Assembly (NCBI RefSeq): GCF_023008165.1
Contig: NZ_JAKQZA010000004.1
Location: forward strand, 1 to 64,000
DNA: 64,000 nucleotides
Direction: 5' to 3'
Source of the DNA: Kordiimonas laminariae
GTDB taxonomy: Bacteria > Pseudomonadota > Alphaproteobacteria > Sphingomonadales > Kordiimonadaceae
In this document: in pieces, positions 44,252-51,898 of the stretch
Layout of the letters: each line of letters begins with the position of its first letter
Numbering within the stretch: position 1 is the stretch's first letter
Program-made: the position numbers and the translations under genes
The notes under the pieces: generated by a model
The model's input: only the letters and a program-made list of their open reading frames with translations
The model's database searches: none
Told to the model about the DNA's origin: nothing

Positions 44252-45832
44252 TTGAATAATTTAATGAAGACAGTAGCCATAGGGGCTGTGATGGCTTTTT
44301 CTTTCGCTGTAGAGGCAGAAGAAAAAGTGGATTTGGATATTGTTTCTAAAATCCGGACAGAAGGCTTCGCAAATTCACAAGTTGAGAGCATCCTTCAACA
44401 TTTGACCGATGATATTGGGCCGCGCCTTACTGGCACGCCAGCAATGTTGGAGGCTAACAATTGGACCAAAGAAAAGCTGGAGGAATGGGGTTTAAAGAAC
44501 GCTAAGCTCGAAGGGTTTGAATTTGGTCCAGGCTGGACAATGGAAGGCGTTCAGGTGTTTATGACTGAGCCGCGTAAAACTCAGCTTTATGCCATGCCTA
44601 TCAGCTGGCATCCGGGTACAGAGGGTGTGCTGGAAGCCGATGTGATATATGCGCCTATCCGTTCCAAGAAGGATTTTGAAAAATATAAAGGCAAGCTTGA
44701 AGGCAAGCTGGTAATGGTGGACCGGGTTCGTGATCAACGTGAACCAACCAATAAAGTATTCCGGCGACATGATAAAAAAGGTCTTGCTAAAATACAGAAG
44801 TTTGACACTGACATTGGCGGTAATGAGATTGATGGCTGGGTAAGCTATAAAAGCTTTTTCTATGAATTAGGTATGTTCCTGGAAGCAGAAGGCGCTGCGG
44901 GAATTATTCGTCGTTCACCGCGCACAGGTATGCTTATTGAAGCATCTGGCTACCGTCACCTTGAAGGGTTAACGGCAAAAATCCCGGGCGTTCGTTTAGC
45001 TGCGGAACATTATGCCCGTGCCGTTCGTCTTCTGGGTGAAGGAGAAGAAGTGAAAATGAGCCTTGATGTGGATGCAACTTTTCACACAGGCGATATGAAT
45101 AGCTATTCCACTATTGCTGAAATCCCGGGGAAGGGTAGAAAGCCTGAGGTTGTTTTAGCTGGGGCACACCTTGATAGCTGGTTTGTCGGTGATGGTGCGG
45201 TGGATAACGGTGCAGGTGTTGCTGTTGTAATGGAAGCTGTTCGTATCCTGAAAGCTATTGGTGTTGAACCAAAACGCACTATCCGTGTAGGCCTTTGGGG
45301 CGGCGAAGAGCAGGGGTATTATGGTTCTCAGCAATATGTGATGGATCATTTGGCTTCACGCCCGGAAAATACGGCTGAGCGTCTGAAATATATGGCGCCA
45401 TATGAAAAACACTACCGCCAGTTCCCGATTAGCAAGAAGCCGGAGTTTGATAAATTTTCAGCTTATTTCAATCTGGATAATGGTTCGGGTAAAATACGTG
45501 GTGTGTATGCGGAAGGTAACTCAGCAGCGGCTTCCGTTTTCAAGAAATGGTTGAAACCATTCCATGATCTAGGTGCTAATACAGTAACGTTAAATTCAAC
45601 AGGCGGCACAGATCATGAAGTGTTTGATGATATTGGCTTGCCAGGCTTTCAGTTTATTCAGGATCCATTAGATTATGGCTCGAGGCTTCATCACAGCCAG
45701 CTTGATGTGTTTGACCACGCTTATATAGAAGATCTGAAGCAAGCATCAGTAATTATGGCGAGTTTTCTATACAACGCCGCTATGCGTGATGAAAAAATGC
45801 CGCGCAAGCCGATGCCGCACGCAGAGAAATAG
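44252..45832 (+). CDS. Secreted M28-family metallopeptidase
   Basis: The 526-residue protein has a signal peptide (MKTVAIGAVMAFSFAVEAEE), a PA-like inserted domain in the first half, and an M28 zinc aminopeptidase domain: LAGAHLDSWFVGDGAVDNGA (His and Asp ligands), LWGGEEQGYYGS (Glu-Glu) and LHHSQLDVFDH. It probably removes amino acids or dipeptides from peptides in the periplasm. The TTG at 44252 is chosen because AGGGGGAT lies five bases before; the ATG at 44264 is the alternative. Convergent with panC. Confidence 0.88.
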   Translation: MNNLMKTVAIGAVMAFSFAVEAEEKVDLDIVSKIRTEGFANSQVESILQHLTDDIGPRLTGTPAMLEANNWTKEKLEEWGLKNAKLEGFEFGPGWTMEGVQVFMTEPRKTQLYAMPISWHPGTEGVLEADVIYAPIRSKKDFEKYKGKLEGKLVMVDRVRDQREPTNKVFRRHDKKGLAKIQKFDTDIGGNEIDGWVSYKSFFYELGMFLEAEGAAGIIRRSPRTGMLIEASGYRHLEGLTAKIPGVRLAAEHYARAVRLLGEGEEVKMSLDVDATFHTGDMNSYSTIAEIPGKGRKPEVVLAGAHLDSWFVGDGAVDNGAGVAVVMEAVRILKAIGVEPKRTIRVGLWGGEEQGYYGSQQYVMDHLASRPENTAERLKYMAPYEKHYRQFPISKKPEFDKFSAYFNLDNGSGKIRGVYAEGNSAAASVFKKWLKPFHDLGANTVTLNSTGGTDHEVFDDIGLPGFQFIQDPLDYGSRLHHSQLDVFDHAYIEDLKQASVIMASFLYNAAMRDEKMPRKPMPHAEK

Positions 45833-45848
45833 AATTGTGGAAAGAGCT

Positions 45849-45870
45849 TTAAGGCGCTAAGGCGCCTTAA
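45849..45870. other. Palindrome at the end of panC
   Basis: TTAAGGCG (45849-45856) and CGCCTTAA (45863-45870) form a perfect 8-bp inverted repeat that spans the panC stop codon between two convergent genes. No T-run follows on either strand, so a terminator role is uncertain. Confidence 0.4.
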
Positions 45871-46714
45871 TCGCCATATTATCCAGAAGCCGGATGTCAC
45901 CCAGCCGCGCAACAGAAACCACTCTGGCTTCTTCGGTAATTTCATGAATTTCATGCAGTGTATCTTTGTGAACAATTGATACGTAATCTACAGCAGTGAA
46001 CCCGGCTTTAAGTAAGGCATCAGAAGCCTCACCTTCCAAGACTCGTAAATCCTCGCCAGCTTCTGCCTTAGAAACGAGTTCTTTCAGTATCACATTGAAA
46101 GTGCCAGCAATCCTGCGTTCTTTTTCGCTTAGGTAAGCGTTGCGGGATGAAGCCGCCAAACCATCACTTTCCCTAATAAGCTTGCCACCAAGAATTTGAA
46201 CAGGAATATCCAGATCACGTGTGAACTGCCGTATAACAGCCAACTGCTGATAATCTTTTTCCCCGAAGATTGCTACATCCGGTTGGCACTGCATAAAAAG
46301 TTTTGAAACGATTGTCGCAACACCATCAAAGTGACCAATTCGGTTGGCTCCCTCTAGGATCTCACTAAGACCATCAAGAGTAACGCGTGTTGTGTGCCCA
46401 TCTGGGTACATCTCTTCAACGGAAGGAGCGAACACAATGCTTGCCGGGGTGGCTGCTAATTTTTCGCGGTCAGCTGCTTCTTGTCTAGGGTATTGATCTA
46501 AATCTTCATGCGCGCCAAACTGAGTTGGGTTTACGAAGATGGAGACGACAATGCGGTCAGAATGTTCTGCAATAGCGTTTACCAATGAAAGGTGGCCATG
46601 ATGGAGGGCTCCCATAGTGGGAACAAGGCCTACGCGTAGGCCTTCTTTTTTCCATTCAGTAACCAAGCTGCGGATTTCACTAATGGTGCGCACAACAGGT
46701 GTCATTTTAGGCAT
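45857..46714 (-). CDS. panC: Pantothenate synthetase
   Basis: PanC joins pantoate and beta-alanine with ATP to make pantothenate. The 285-residue protein has the nucleotidyltransferase motif PTMGALHHGHLSLV with the HxGH pair, FVNPTQFGAHEDLDQYPRQE, GEKDYQQLAVIRQFTRDLDI and the KMSKS-like SSRNAYLSEKE. Length is standard. On the minus strand its start lies nine bases after the glucosaminidase-like gene. Confidence 0.97.
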   Translation of the reverse strand: MPKMTPVVRTISEIRSLVTEWKKEGLRVGLVPTMGALHHGHLSLVNAIAEHSDRIVVSIFVNPTQFGAHEDLDQYPRQEAADREKLAATPASIVFAPSVEEMYPDGHTTRVTLDGLSEILEGANRIGHFDGVATIVSKLFMQCQPDVAIFGEKDYQQLAVIRQFTRDLDIPVQILGGKLIRESDGLAASSRNAYLSEKERRIAGTFNVILKELVSKAEAGEDLRVLEGEASDALLKAGFTAVDYVSIVHKDTLHEIHEITEEARVVSVARLGDIRLLDNMAIKAP

Positions 46715-46723
46715 TTTAAGCTC

Positions 46724-47665
46724 TTATGAAGTAGAATTGGTGGCGAGAGCTGCGTTATCCAGCCCACCTAATTCATTGTAATTAATGATAGAAAGAAGAT
46801 CATTTACATAATCCGTCCCGCGCTCTGAATATTCAAGAAGAGCAGGGGCAAGCGCAGCACCAGTAAGGATAAGAGAGTGTTCCCTGAGTTCAGCGCGTCG
46901 GCGACGCAGTTCTGCATAACTGGCATGCCTGTTTAAGTTGGTCATATAACTGCTTACACTATCCAGCAGGTAATTAAACTTTTTGATGCGGTGGGTTTTA
47001 CCTTCTTCTCTGGCACCGGGTACGCAGCCATCATCGTTTTGGTCCCATGTCCACTGCCCGAAAAGAGCATTGCATTGCTGTGCGAACTTACTTGTACCCC
47101 AACCCGTTTCGATAGCAGCTTGAGCGATTGCGAGAGAAACCGGCACAACATCAATTTTGTAGAGAAGTGCATCAATCGATTGAACGGAAGGCATTTTATC
47201 AAGCTTTACGCGGTATTTTTTTGCTGTTTTTGCCAGCCAGTCATTTTCAGCACCGCTAAGATCATTTTTTTGCTCAATCTTATCTCTAAGCGTGAGAAGG
47301 CGACCTCTGTCCGCGATGATAAGCTCATTAGATCGGAGGATGATCGGCAACATGGCTGACATGAATAGCCGTTTTTTCTCATTCGCATTTGGAATGTTGG
47401 GCAGAATATCAGGAAGGCGCGTAAGGTATACGCGTGGTACATCTTCCATTTCATGCATATCTTTATCCAACAACTGAGAGAGCTTCGCAGTAAGCTCAGC
47501 CTTACCTTTTGGCGGATATTGGTGTGCCAGATAGTTTGGTTTATCTGGGACAAAAGCATCTTCTCTGGATACACTAAGCATGTGTCTCGCAATGCCGATT
47601 GGGATAAGGGCCAATAGCGCTGCAAAGAGCAAATATGCCATAAATATACGCAGTTTATTGCGCAC
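46724..47665 (-). CDS. Bax-like protein with a glucosaminidase domain
   Basis: 313 residues. An N-terminal membrane anchor (FMAYLLFAALLALIPIGIA) is followed by a periplasmic domain like E. coli Bax and the FlgJ-type N-acetylglucosaminidases: SLAIAQAAIETGWGTSKFAQ holds the catalytic glutamate, followed by CNALFGQWTW and KFNYLLDSVSSYMTNLNRH. It likely cuts peptidoglycan glycan strands. It is divergent from mipZ, which fits a cell-wall/division neighbourhood, and lies upstream of panC on the same strand. Confidence 0.87.
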   Translation of the reverse strand: MRNKLRIFMAYLLFAALLALIPIGIARHMLSVSREDAFVPDKPNYLAHQYPPKGKAELTAKLSQLLDKDMHEMEDVPRVYLTRLPDILPNIPNANEKKRLFMSAMLPIILRSNELIIADRGRLLTLRDKIEQKNDLSGAENDWLAKTAKKYRVKLDKMPSVQSIDALLYKIDVVPVSLAIAQAAIETGWGTSKFAQQCNALFGQWTWDQNDDGCVPGAREEGKTHRIKKFNYLLDSVSSYMTNLNRHASYAELRRRRAELREHSLILTGAALAPALLEYSERGTDYVNDLLSIINYNELGGLDNAALATNSTS

Positions 47666-47811
47666 GATCAGTGTATCTCCCTTACTATTTTTTCTATATA
47701 ATGATCATATAGAATATAGCATTTGGCAAAATTATGGATGCACAACTATTAAAGCATCGTTACAAGTGATGTTTTGCACCATTTTAGTTCTGTGTAAAGG
47801 GAGGAGGCTTC

Positions 47812-48675
47812 ATGCCCGATAGTGCGGCTCAAAATCAAGGTCCGGTAAACGGCAGGCCATATCTTATTGTTCTTGGTAATGAAAAGGGTGGTTCTGGTAA
47901 GTCTACAACGGCAATGCACGTTGTTATCGCCTTGCTGCGTGATGGATACCGGGTTGGTACAATTGATCTTGATGCGCGGCAAAAAAGCCTAACTCGCTAT
48001 ATCGAAAACCGACAGGCTTTTTGTAAAGAAACCGGACATACGTTGCCGATGCCGGAAGTTCGAGTGATTCCTCGATCTGAACATCGTTCTTCGGATGCGG
48101 CGGAAGCTGACGAAAAAGAACGATTTGAAGCTGCTTATATTGAGCTTGCGGATAAAGTGGATGTACTTGTTATCGATTGCCCAGGAAGTGATACATATCT
48201 GTCTCGTCTCGCGCATACCGCTGCTGATACACTTGTAACGCCTGTAAATGATAGTTTTGTTGATCTTGATTTACTTGCTCGTGTGGACCCGGATACCCAC
48301 AAAGTGATTGGACCAAGCCTTTATGCTGAAATGGTATGGAAAGCGCGTCAGCGCCGTTCTATGGCTGATGGTGGTCAGATTGATTGGATTGTACTTAGAA
48401 ACCGTGTTGGGTCACTACATGCGAAAAACAAAGAGCGCGTTGAAGGTGTTTTAAGCGAGCTAACTAAACGGATTGGTATTCGTTATATTCCGGGATTAGG
48501 TGAACGTGTGATTTACCGTGAGTTATTCCTGAAAGGCTTAACGCTGATGGACCTTAAGGATACAGGCGGTGTTGATGGGAAGGGGCTTTCAATGTCTCAT
48601 GTTGCTGCTCGTCAGGAAGTCCGGAACCTGATTGATGGTTTGGCGCTTTCTTTCCGTGAAAATGCAGTTTCATGA
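47812..48675 (+). CDS. mipZ: Division-plane positioning ATPase MipZ
   Basis: MipZ forms a gradient from the poles and keeps FtsZ at mid-cell. The 287-residue ParA-like protein has the deviant Walker A motif NEKGGSGKSTTAMHV (about residues 23-37), the switch region IDLDARQKSLTRYIENR characteristic of MipZ, Walker B VLVIDCPGSD, and DWIVLRNRVGSLHAKNKERV. AAAGGGAGGAGG precedes the ATG. The gene overlaps the following J-domain gene by four bases. Confidence 0.95.
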   Translation: MPDSAAQNQGPVNGRPYLIVLGNEKGGSGKSTTAMHVVIALLRDGYRVGTIDLDARQKSLTRYIENRQAFCKETGHTLPMPEVRVIPRSEHRSSDAAEADEKERFEAAYIELADKVDVLVIDCPGSDTYLSRLAHTAADTLVTPVNDSFVDLDLLARVDPDTHKVIGPSLYAEMVWKARQRRSMADGGQIDWIVLRNRVGSLHAKNKERVEGVLSELTKRIGIRYIPGLGERVIYRELFLKGLTLMDLKDTGGVDGKGLSMSHVAARQEVRNLIDGLALSFRENAVS

Positions 48676-49121
48676 TTGCTTATCTCGGCATAGGTATCTT
48701 GCTCGCGGGCGCTCTTATGGTACTCTTGAATTGGTGGGCGAATACAGATGTGAAAACTGCTAAATCAGCGGTCCTTTGGGGGATTCTCCTTGTTTGTGGT
48801 TTGCTGGCTTTGCTTCTTATCGCTTCGGGTAAGGGCATTGCAGCCATTTTCCCCGTCGGGCTTGCGCTTTGGAAAAGCCTCCCTGTATTGAAGGGGCTAT
48901 TAGGTGGTGGCCGAGGTCCAGATGGTGAGACGCAAGGAAACAGGCAGTCCAGCCTCACTATCAAAGAAGCCTATGATATCTTAGGGCTAAAACCCGGTGC
49001 AACTGATGAAGAGATACTGGCAGCTTACCGTAAGCTGATGGCCAAATGCCATCCGGATACAGGTGGGAATGATTGGATGGCTTCAAAACTCAATGAAGCA
49101 AAAGATATTTTGTTAAAATAA
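48672..49121 (+). CDS. Membrane-anchored J-domain protein
   Basis: 149 residues. Two membrane helices (about 2-19 and 33-66) are followed by a short linker and a C-terminal J-domain: SLTIKEAYDILGLKPGATDE, then AYRKLMAKCHPDTGG with the HPD motif that stimulates Hsp70, resembling mitochondrial Tim14/Pam18 and bacterial DjlC-like proteins. It would recruit DnaK to the membrane. Its ATG overlaps the mipZ stop by four bases (ATGA), so the two are translated together; a link with division is inference. Confidence 0.88.
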   Translation: MIAYLGIGILLAGALMVLLNWWANTDVKTAKSAVLWGILLVCGLLALLLIASGKGIAAIFPVGLALWKSLPVLKGLLGGGRGPDGETQGNRQSSLTIKEAYDILGLKPGATDEEILAAYRKLMAKCHPDTGGNDWMASKLNEAKDILLK

Positions 49122-49219
49122 ACGTGAAACTTTTTCTTTTAAGCTGCACTTAACAATCCAAACTATATAGTAGTACCATATTGTTTATTAGTGTTTGATT
49201 TGGCTTTGTTGGAAAAGTT

Positions 49220-49954
49220 TTGTTCAAATATTTTGTCATCTTTATAGGTGTAATTGCCACTGTCACCGTCACCGCAGTTAATGCTGAGGATCAGCCTGTC
49301 AGAATAGGCCTGCTGAGCAATGTACCACCTTATGTTCAAAGTAATCCAACCCGAGGGCTGGAGCCTGATCTCATTCGTGCGGTCTATGGGTACTTAAATA
49401 AGGATGTGAAGCTTCAGCATATTCCTATTCTCCGCATGGACTATATGCTCGAGGAAGGCAAAACGGACGGTATCGCGATATACAGGTCTGGCAAAGTTGC
49501 TTGTTTTGAAAGCGATATCTTTAATTTATGGCATGATGGCCTTTTGATACATCCGGATATGAAAGGCCGTGTAAATGGTTTGGATGACCTTGCAGACCTT
49601 TCTGTAGGTAGCTTCCCTAACGTGGATATTGTGTTGCCAGATGTAGCTCCCAAGTTACCAATTAACTCAGCTACATACGTAACATTACATGATAGTCGGC
49701 TCGTTTATGATATGTTCAAAAGTGGCCGGCTGGATGCTTATGTTGGGGATTATTGGGTTCTTGAAAGTATCCACAAAAATCAACTGAAAAAGCCTGAATT
49801 GAAACCCTTTCATCTTGTAAAAACTTTTACGCCTACGGAGCGTAGAGTGTGCTTTGGTAATATGCAAAATAGAGATGAATTCAATAAAGGACTTAGGGCT
49901 ATTAAGCGCTCCAAAGAATATGATGCCATCCAATTGAAATATAAACCTGAATAA
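49220..49954 (+). CDS. Periplasmic solute-binding protein, orphan (SBP_bac_3-like)
   Basis: 244 residues with a signal peptide (MFKYFVIFIGVIATVTVTAV, cleavage after VNA near residue 22). The body follows the type II periplasmic binding fold: VRIGLLSNVPPYVQ at the start, GLEPDLIRAVYGYLN, and DMFKSGRLDAYVGDYWVLES. The start codon is TTG (49220) with GGAAAAG before it. No permease or ATPase gene is near, so it could feed a transporter or a signalling system encoded elsewhere. Ligand unknown. Confidence 0.78.
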   Translation: MFKYFVIFIGVIATVTVTAVNAEDQPVRIGLLSNVPPYVQSNPTRGLEPDLIRAVYGYLNKDVKLQHIPILRMDYMLEEGKTDGIAIYRSGKVACFESDIFNLWHDGLLIHPDMKGRVNGLDDLADLSVGSFPNVDIVLPDVAPKLPINSATYVTLHDSRLVYDMFKSGRLDAYVGDYWVLESIHKNQLKKPELKPFHLVKTFTPTERRVCFGNMQNRDEFNKGLRAIKRSKEYDAIQLKYKPE

Positions 49955-50038
49955 TTAAGCCTATCTGCTTAATTCAGGCGTTGATTTTTTCTGTCAGCCC
50001 TGACAATTTGGGCTATTAATTTAATTATTGAGGCTATC

Positions 50039-51418
50039 ATGACCGCACATACTTTTCATTCAACTGTTCTTCGTGAATATGATATTCGTGGTATTGTTGG
50101 AGAAACCATCAGTACGGCTGATGCAAATGCCCTTGGTAAGGCATACGGTACGCAGGTTAAGCGTGAAGGCGGTAAAACAGTTTGTGTTGGTTTTGACGGT
50201 CGTATTTCTTCGCCAGATCTTTCAAATGCGCTTATCGAAGGGATCGCCAGTACAGGCGTGAATGTTCTAAATGTTGGCCTTGGTGGTACACCAATGCTTT
50301 ACTATTCCGTATTTGAACTGGATACAGATGGCGGCATTATGGTGACAGGTTCCCATAACCCGCCAAATTATAATGGTTTTAAAATTATGAAGGGCAAGAA
50401 GCCTTGCTTTGGTGAGGCTATTCAAAGCCTTGGTCAAACCGCTGCTGCTGGTGACTTTGAAACAGGTAGTGGGTCGATTGAAGAAGTTGATATTTTTGAC
50501 CGTTACATCGACCGCCTGATGCGCGATGTAGATATGCAAGATTTCAAAATTGCCTGGGACCCTGCGAATGGTTCAGCAGGTCCTGCTGTCGAGGCACTCG
50601 TAAAACGCTTGCCGGGTGAGCATATTGTTATCAATGCTGAAGTAGACGGTACATTCCCTAATCACCATGCGGACCCTACCGTGGAAAAGAATTTGCAGCA
50701 GTTGAAAGATGTTGTTGCTGCTGAGGGTTGTGATATGGGCCTTTCCTTTGATGGTGACGGTGACCGCATTGGTGCTGTAGATAGCCAGGGGCGCGTTGTA
50801 TGGGGTGATCAGATGCTCGCTGTAATGGCTGGTGATCTGCTTAAAGAAATTCCTGGTGCACCAATCATTGCTGATGTTAAAGCTAGCCAAGCACTGTTTG
50901 ACCGTATCGCAGAACTTGGTGGTGAACCTGTCATGTGGAAAACAGGGCATTCGCTGATTAAATCGAAAATGGTAGAGCTTGAAGCGCCGCTTGCTGGTGA
51001 AATGTCAGGTCATATTTTTTATAAGCATAAATTCTATGGTCACGATGATGCCATATACGCTGGCATTCGTTTTCTGAATGCGGTTTCAAAGCAGGGCGGT
51101 GATCTAGATGCCCTTAAGGATGGTTTGCCTGCCGCCATTAATACACCTGAACTTCGTTTCGACTGTGATGAAACTCGTAAATTTGAAGTGGTAAAAGAAG
51201 TGAAAGCACGGCTTGAAGAAGCTGGTGCTAATATGTCTACAGTGGATGGTGTACGCGTGCAGACTGAAGACGGTTGGTGGCTCTTGAGGGCTTCTAATAC
51301 ACAAGCCGTTCTTGTGGCTCGCTGTGAAGCATTATCAGAAGAAGGGCTAGAGCGTTTGAAGGTTGCCCTTGTGGCTGCTCTTAAGGCTTCTGGTGTAGCT
51401 GCGCCAGCAGACCTGTAG
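50039..51418 (+). CDS. Phosphomannomutase/phosphoglucomutase
   Basis: The 459-residue enzyme moves phosphate between positions 6 and 1 of mannose or glucose, feeding surface polysaccharide and LPS precursors. The phosphoserine loop is MVTGSHNPPNYNG with Ser105, the metal loop is FDGDGDRIGA, the sugar-binding loop GEMSGHIFYKHKFYGHDDA, and the phosphate-binding end RASNTQAVLVARCEA. It is of the AlgC/ManB kind with dual specificity. The gene stands alone, with the clpS leader downstream. Confidence 0.94.
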   Translation: MTAHTFHSTVLREYDIRGIVGETISTADANALGKAYGTQVKREGGKTVCVGFDGRISSPDLSNALIEGIASTGVNVLNVGLGGTPMLYYSVFELDTDGGIMVTGSHNPPNYNGFKIMKGKKPCFGEAIQSLGQTAAAGDFETGSGSIEEVDIFDRYIDRLMRDVDMQDFKIAWDPANGSAGPAVEALVKRLPGEHIVINAEVDGTFPNHHADPTVEKNLQQLKDVVAAEGCDMGLSFDGDGDRIGAVDSQGRVVWGDQMLAVMAGDLLKEIPGAPIIADVKASQALFDRIAELGGEPVMWKTGHSLIKSKMVELEAPLAGEMSGHIFYKHKFYGHDDAIYAGIRFLNAVSKQGGDLDALKDGLPAAINTPELRFDCDETRKFEVVKEVKARLEEAGANMSTVDGVRVQTEDGWWLLRASNTQAVLVARCEALSEEGLERLKVALVAALKASGVAAPADL

Positions 51419-51443
51419 AAAAAAATCAGAATTCACGACATGT

Positions 51444-51487
51444 TTACCCTTTTAATGGACACTTTAAGCGTTACATTAAAAGGGTAA
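51444..51487. promoter_or_regulatory. 13-bp perfect inverted repeat in front of clpS
   Basis: TTACCCTTTTAAT (51444-51456) is fully complementary to ATTAAAAGGGTAA (51475-51487), with an 18-base loop. It ends eight bases before the clpS ribosome binding site GGAGG (51495-51499). It has no T-run, so it looks like an operator or an mRNA leader hairpin rather than a terminator of the preceding gene. Three TTAA occur at 12-base spacing within it (51452, 51464, 51476). Confidence 0.65.
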
Positions 51488-51506
51488 CAGTTTCGGAGGA
51501 CGGTTC

Positions 51507-51842
51507 TTGTCTGATAAGGATAAAGATCAAGGAAATAATGAAAATGGCTCAGGCACTGGCCTGCTGACCAAGCCAGAAACGAAAACCAAAAAGCCATCAA
51601 TGTATAAAGTTATTTTGTTGAATGATGATTATACGCCGATGGAATTTGTTGTGCATATCTTGCAGCGTTTTTTCCGTATGACCATGGAGCAGGCAACAGA
51701 CGTTATGTTGCAGGTTCATCAGAAAGGTGTCGGAATTTGTGGTATATTCACCTATGAGATTGCTGAAACCAAGGTAAACCAGGTTCTCGCGTTTGCAAAA
51801 CAGCATGAACACCCTTTGCAGTGTACGCTGGAAAAGGAATAG
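51507..51842 (+). CDS. clpS: ATP-dependent Clp protease adaptor ClpS
   Basis: ClpS binds N-degron substrates and hands them to ClpA. After a polar, variable N-terminus the core begins [20 protein letters not shown], with the conserved DDYTPMEFV that shapes the N-end pocket, then [20 protein letters not shown] and ALQ-like ending [10 protein letters not shown]. It has 111 residues. The start is TTG at 51507, seven bases after GGAGG; no ATG is available. clpA follows after 56 bases. Confidence 0.97.
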   Translation: MSDKDKDQGNNENGSGTGLLTKPETKTKKPSMYKVILLNDDYTPMEFVVHILQRFFRMTMEQATDVMLQVHQKGVGICGIFTYEIAETKVNQVLAFAKQHEHPLQCTLEKE

Positions 51843-51898
51843 CTATTCGCTCGCAAAATCACTGCGAATAGATTTATGACCGACTAAGGATTTTTATA

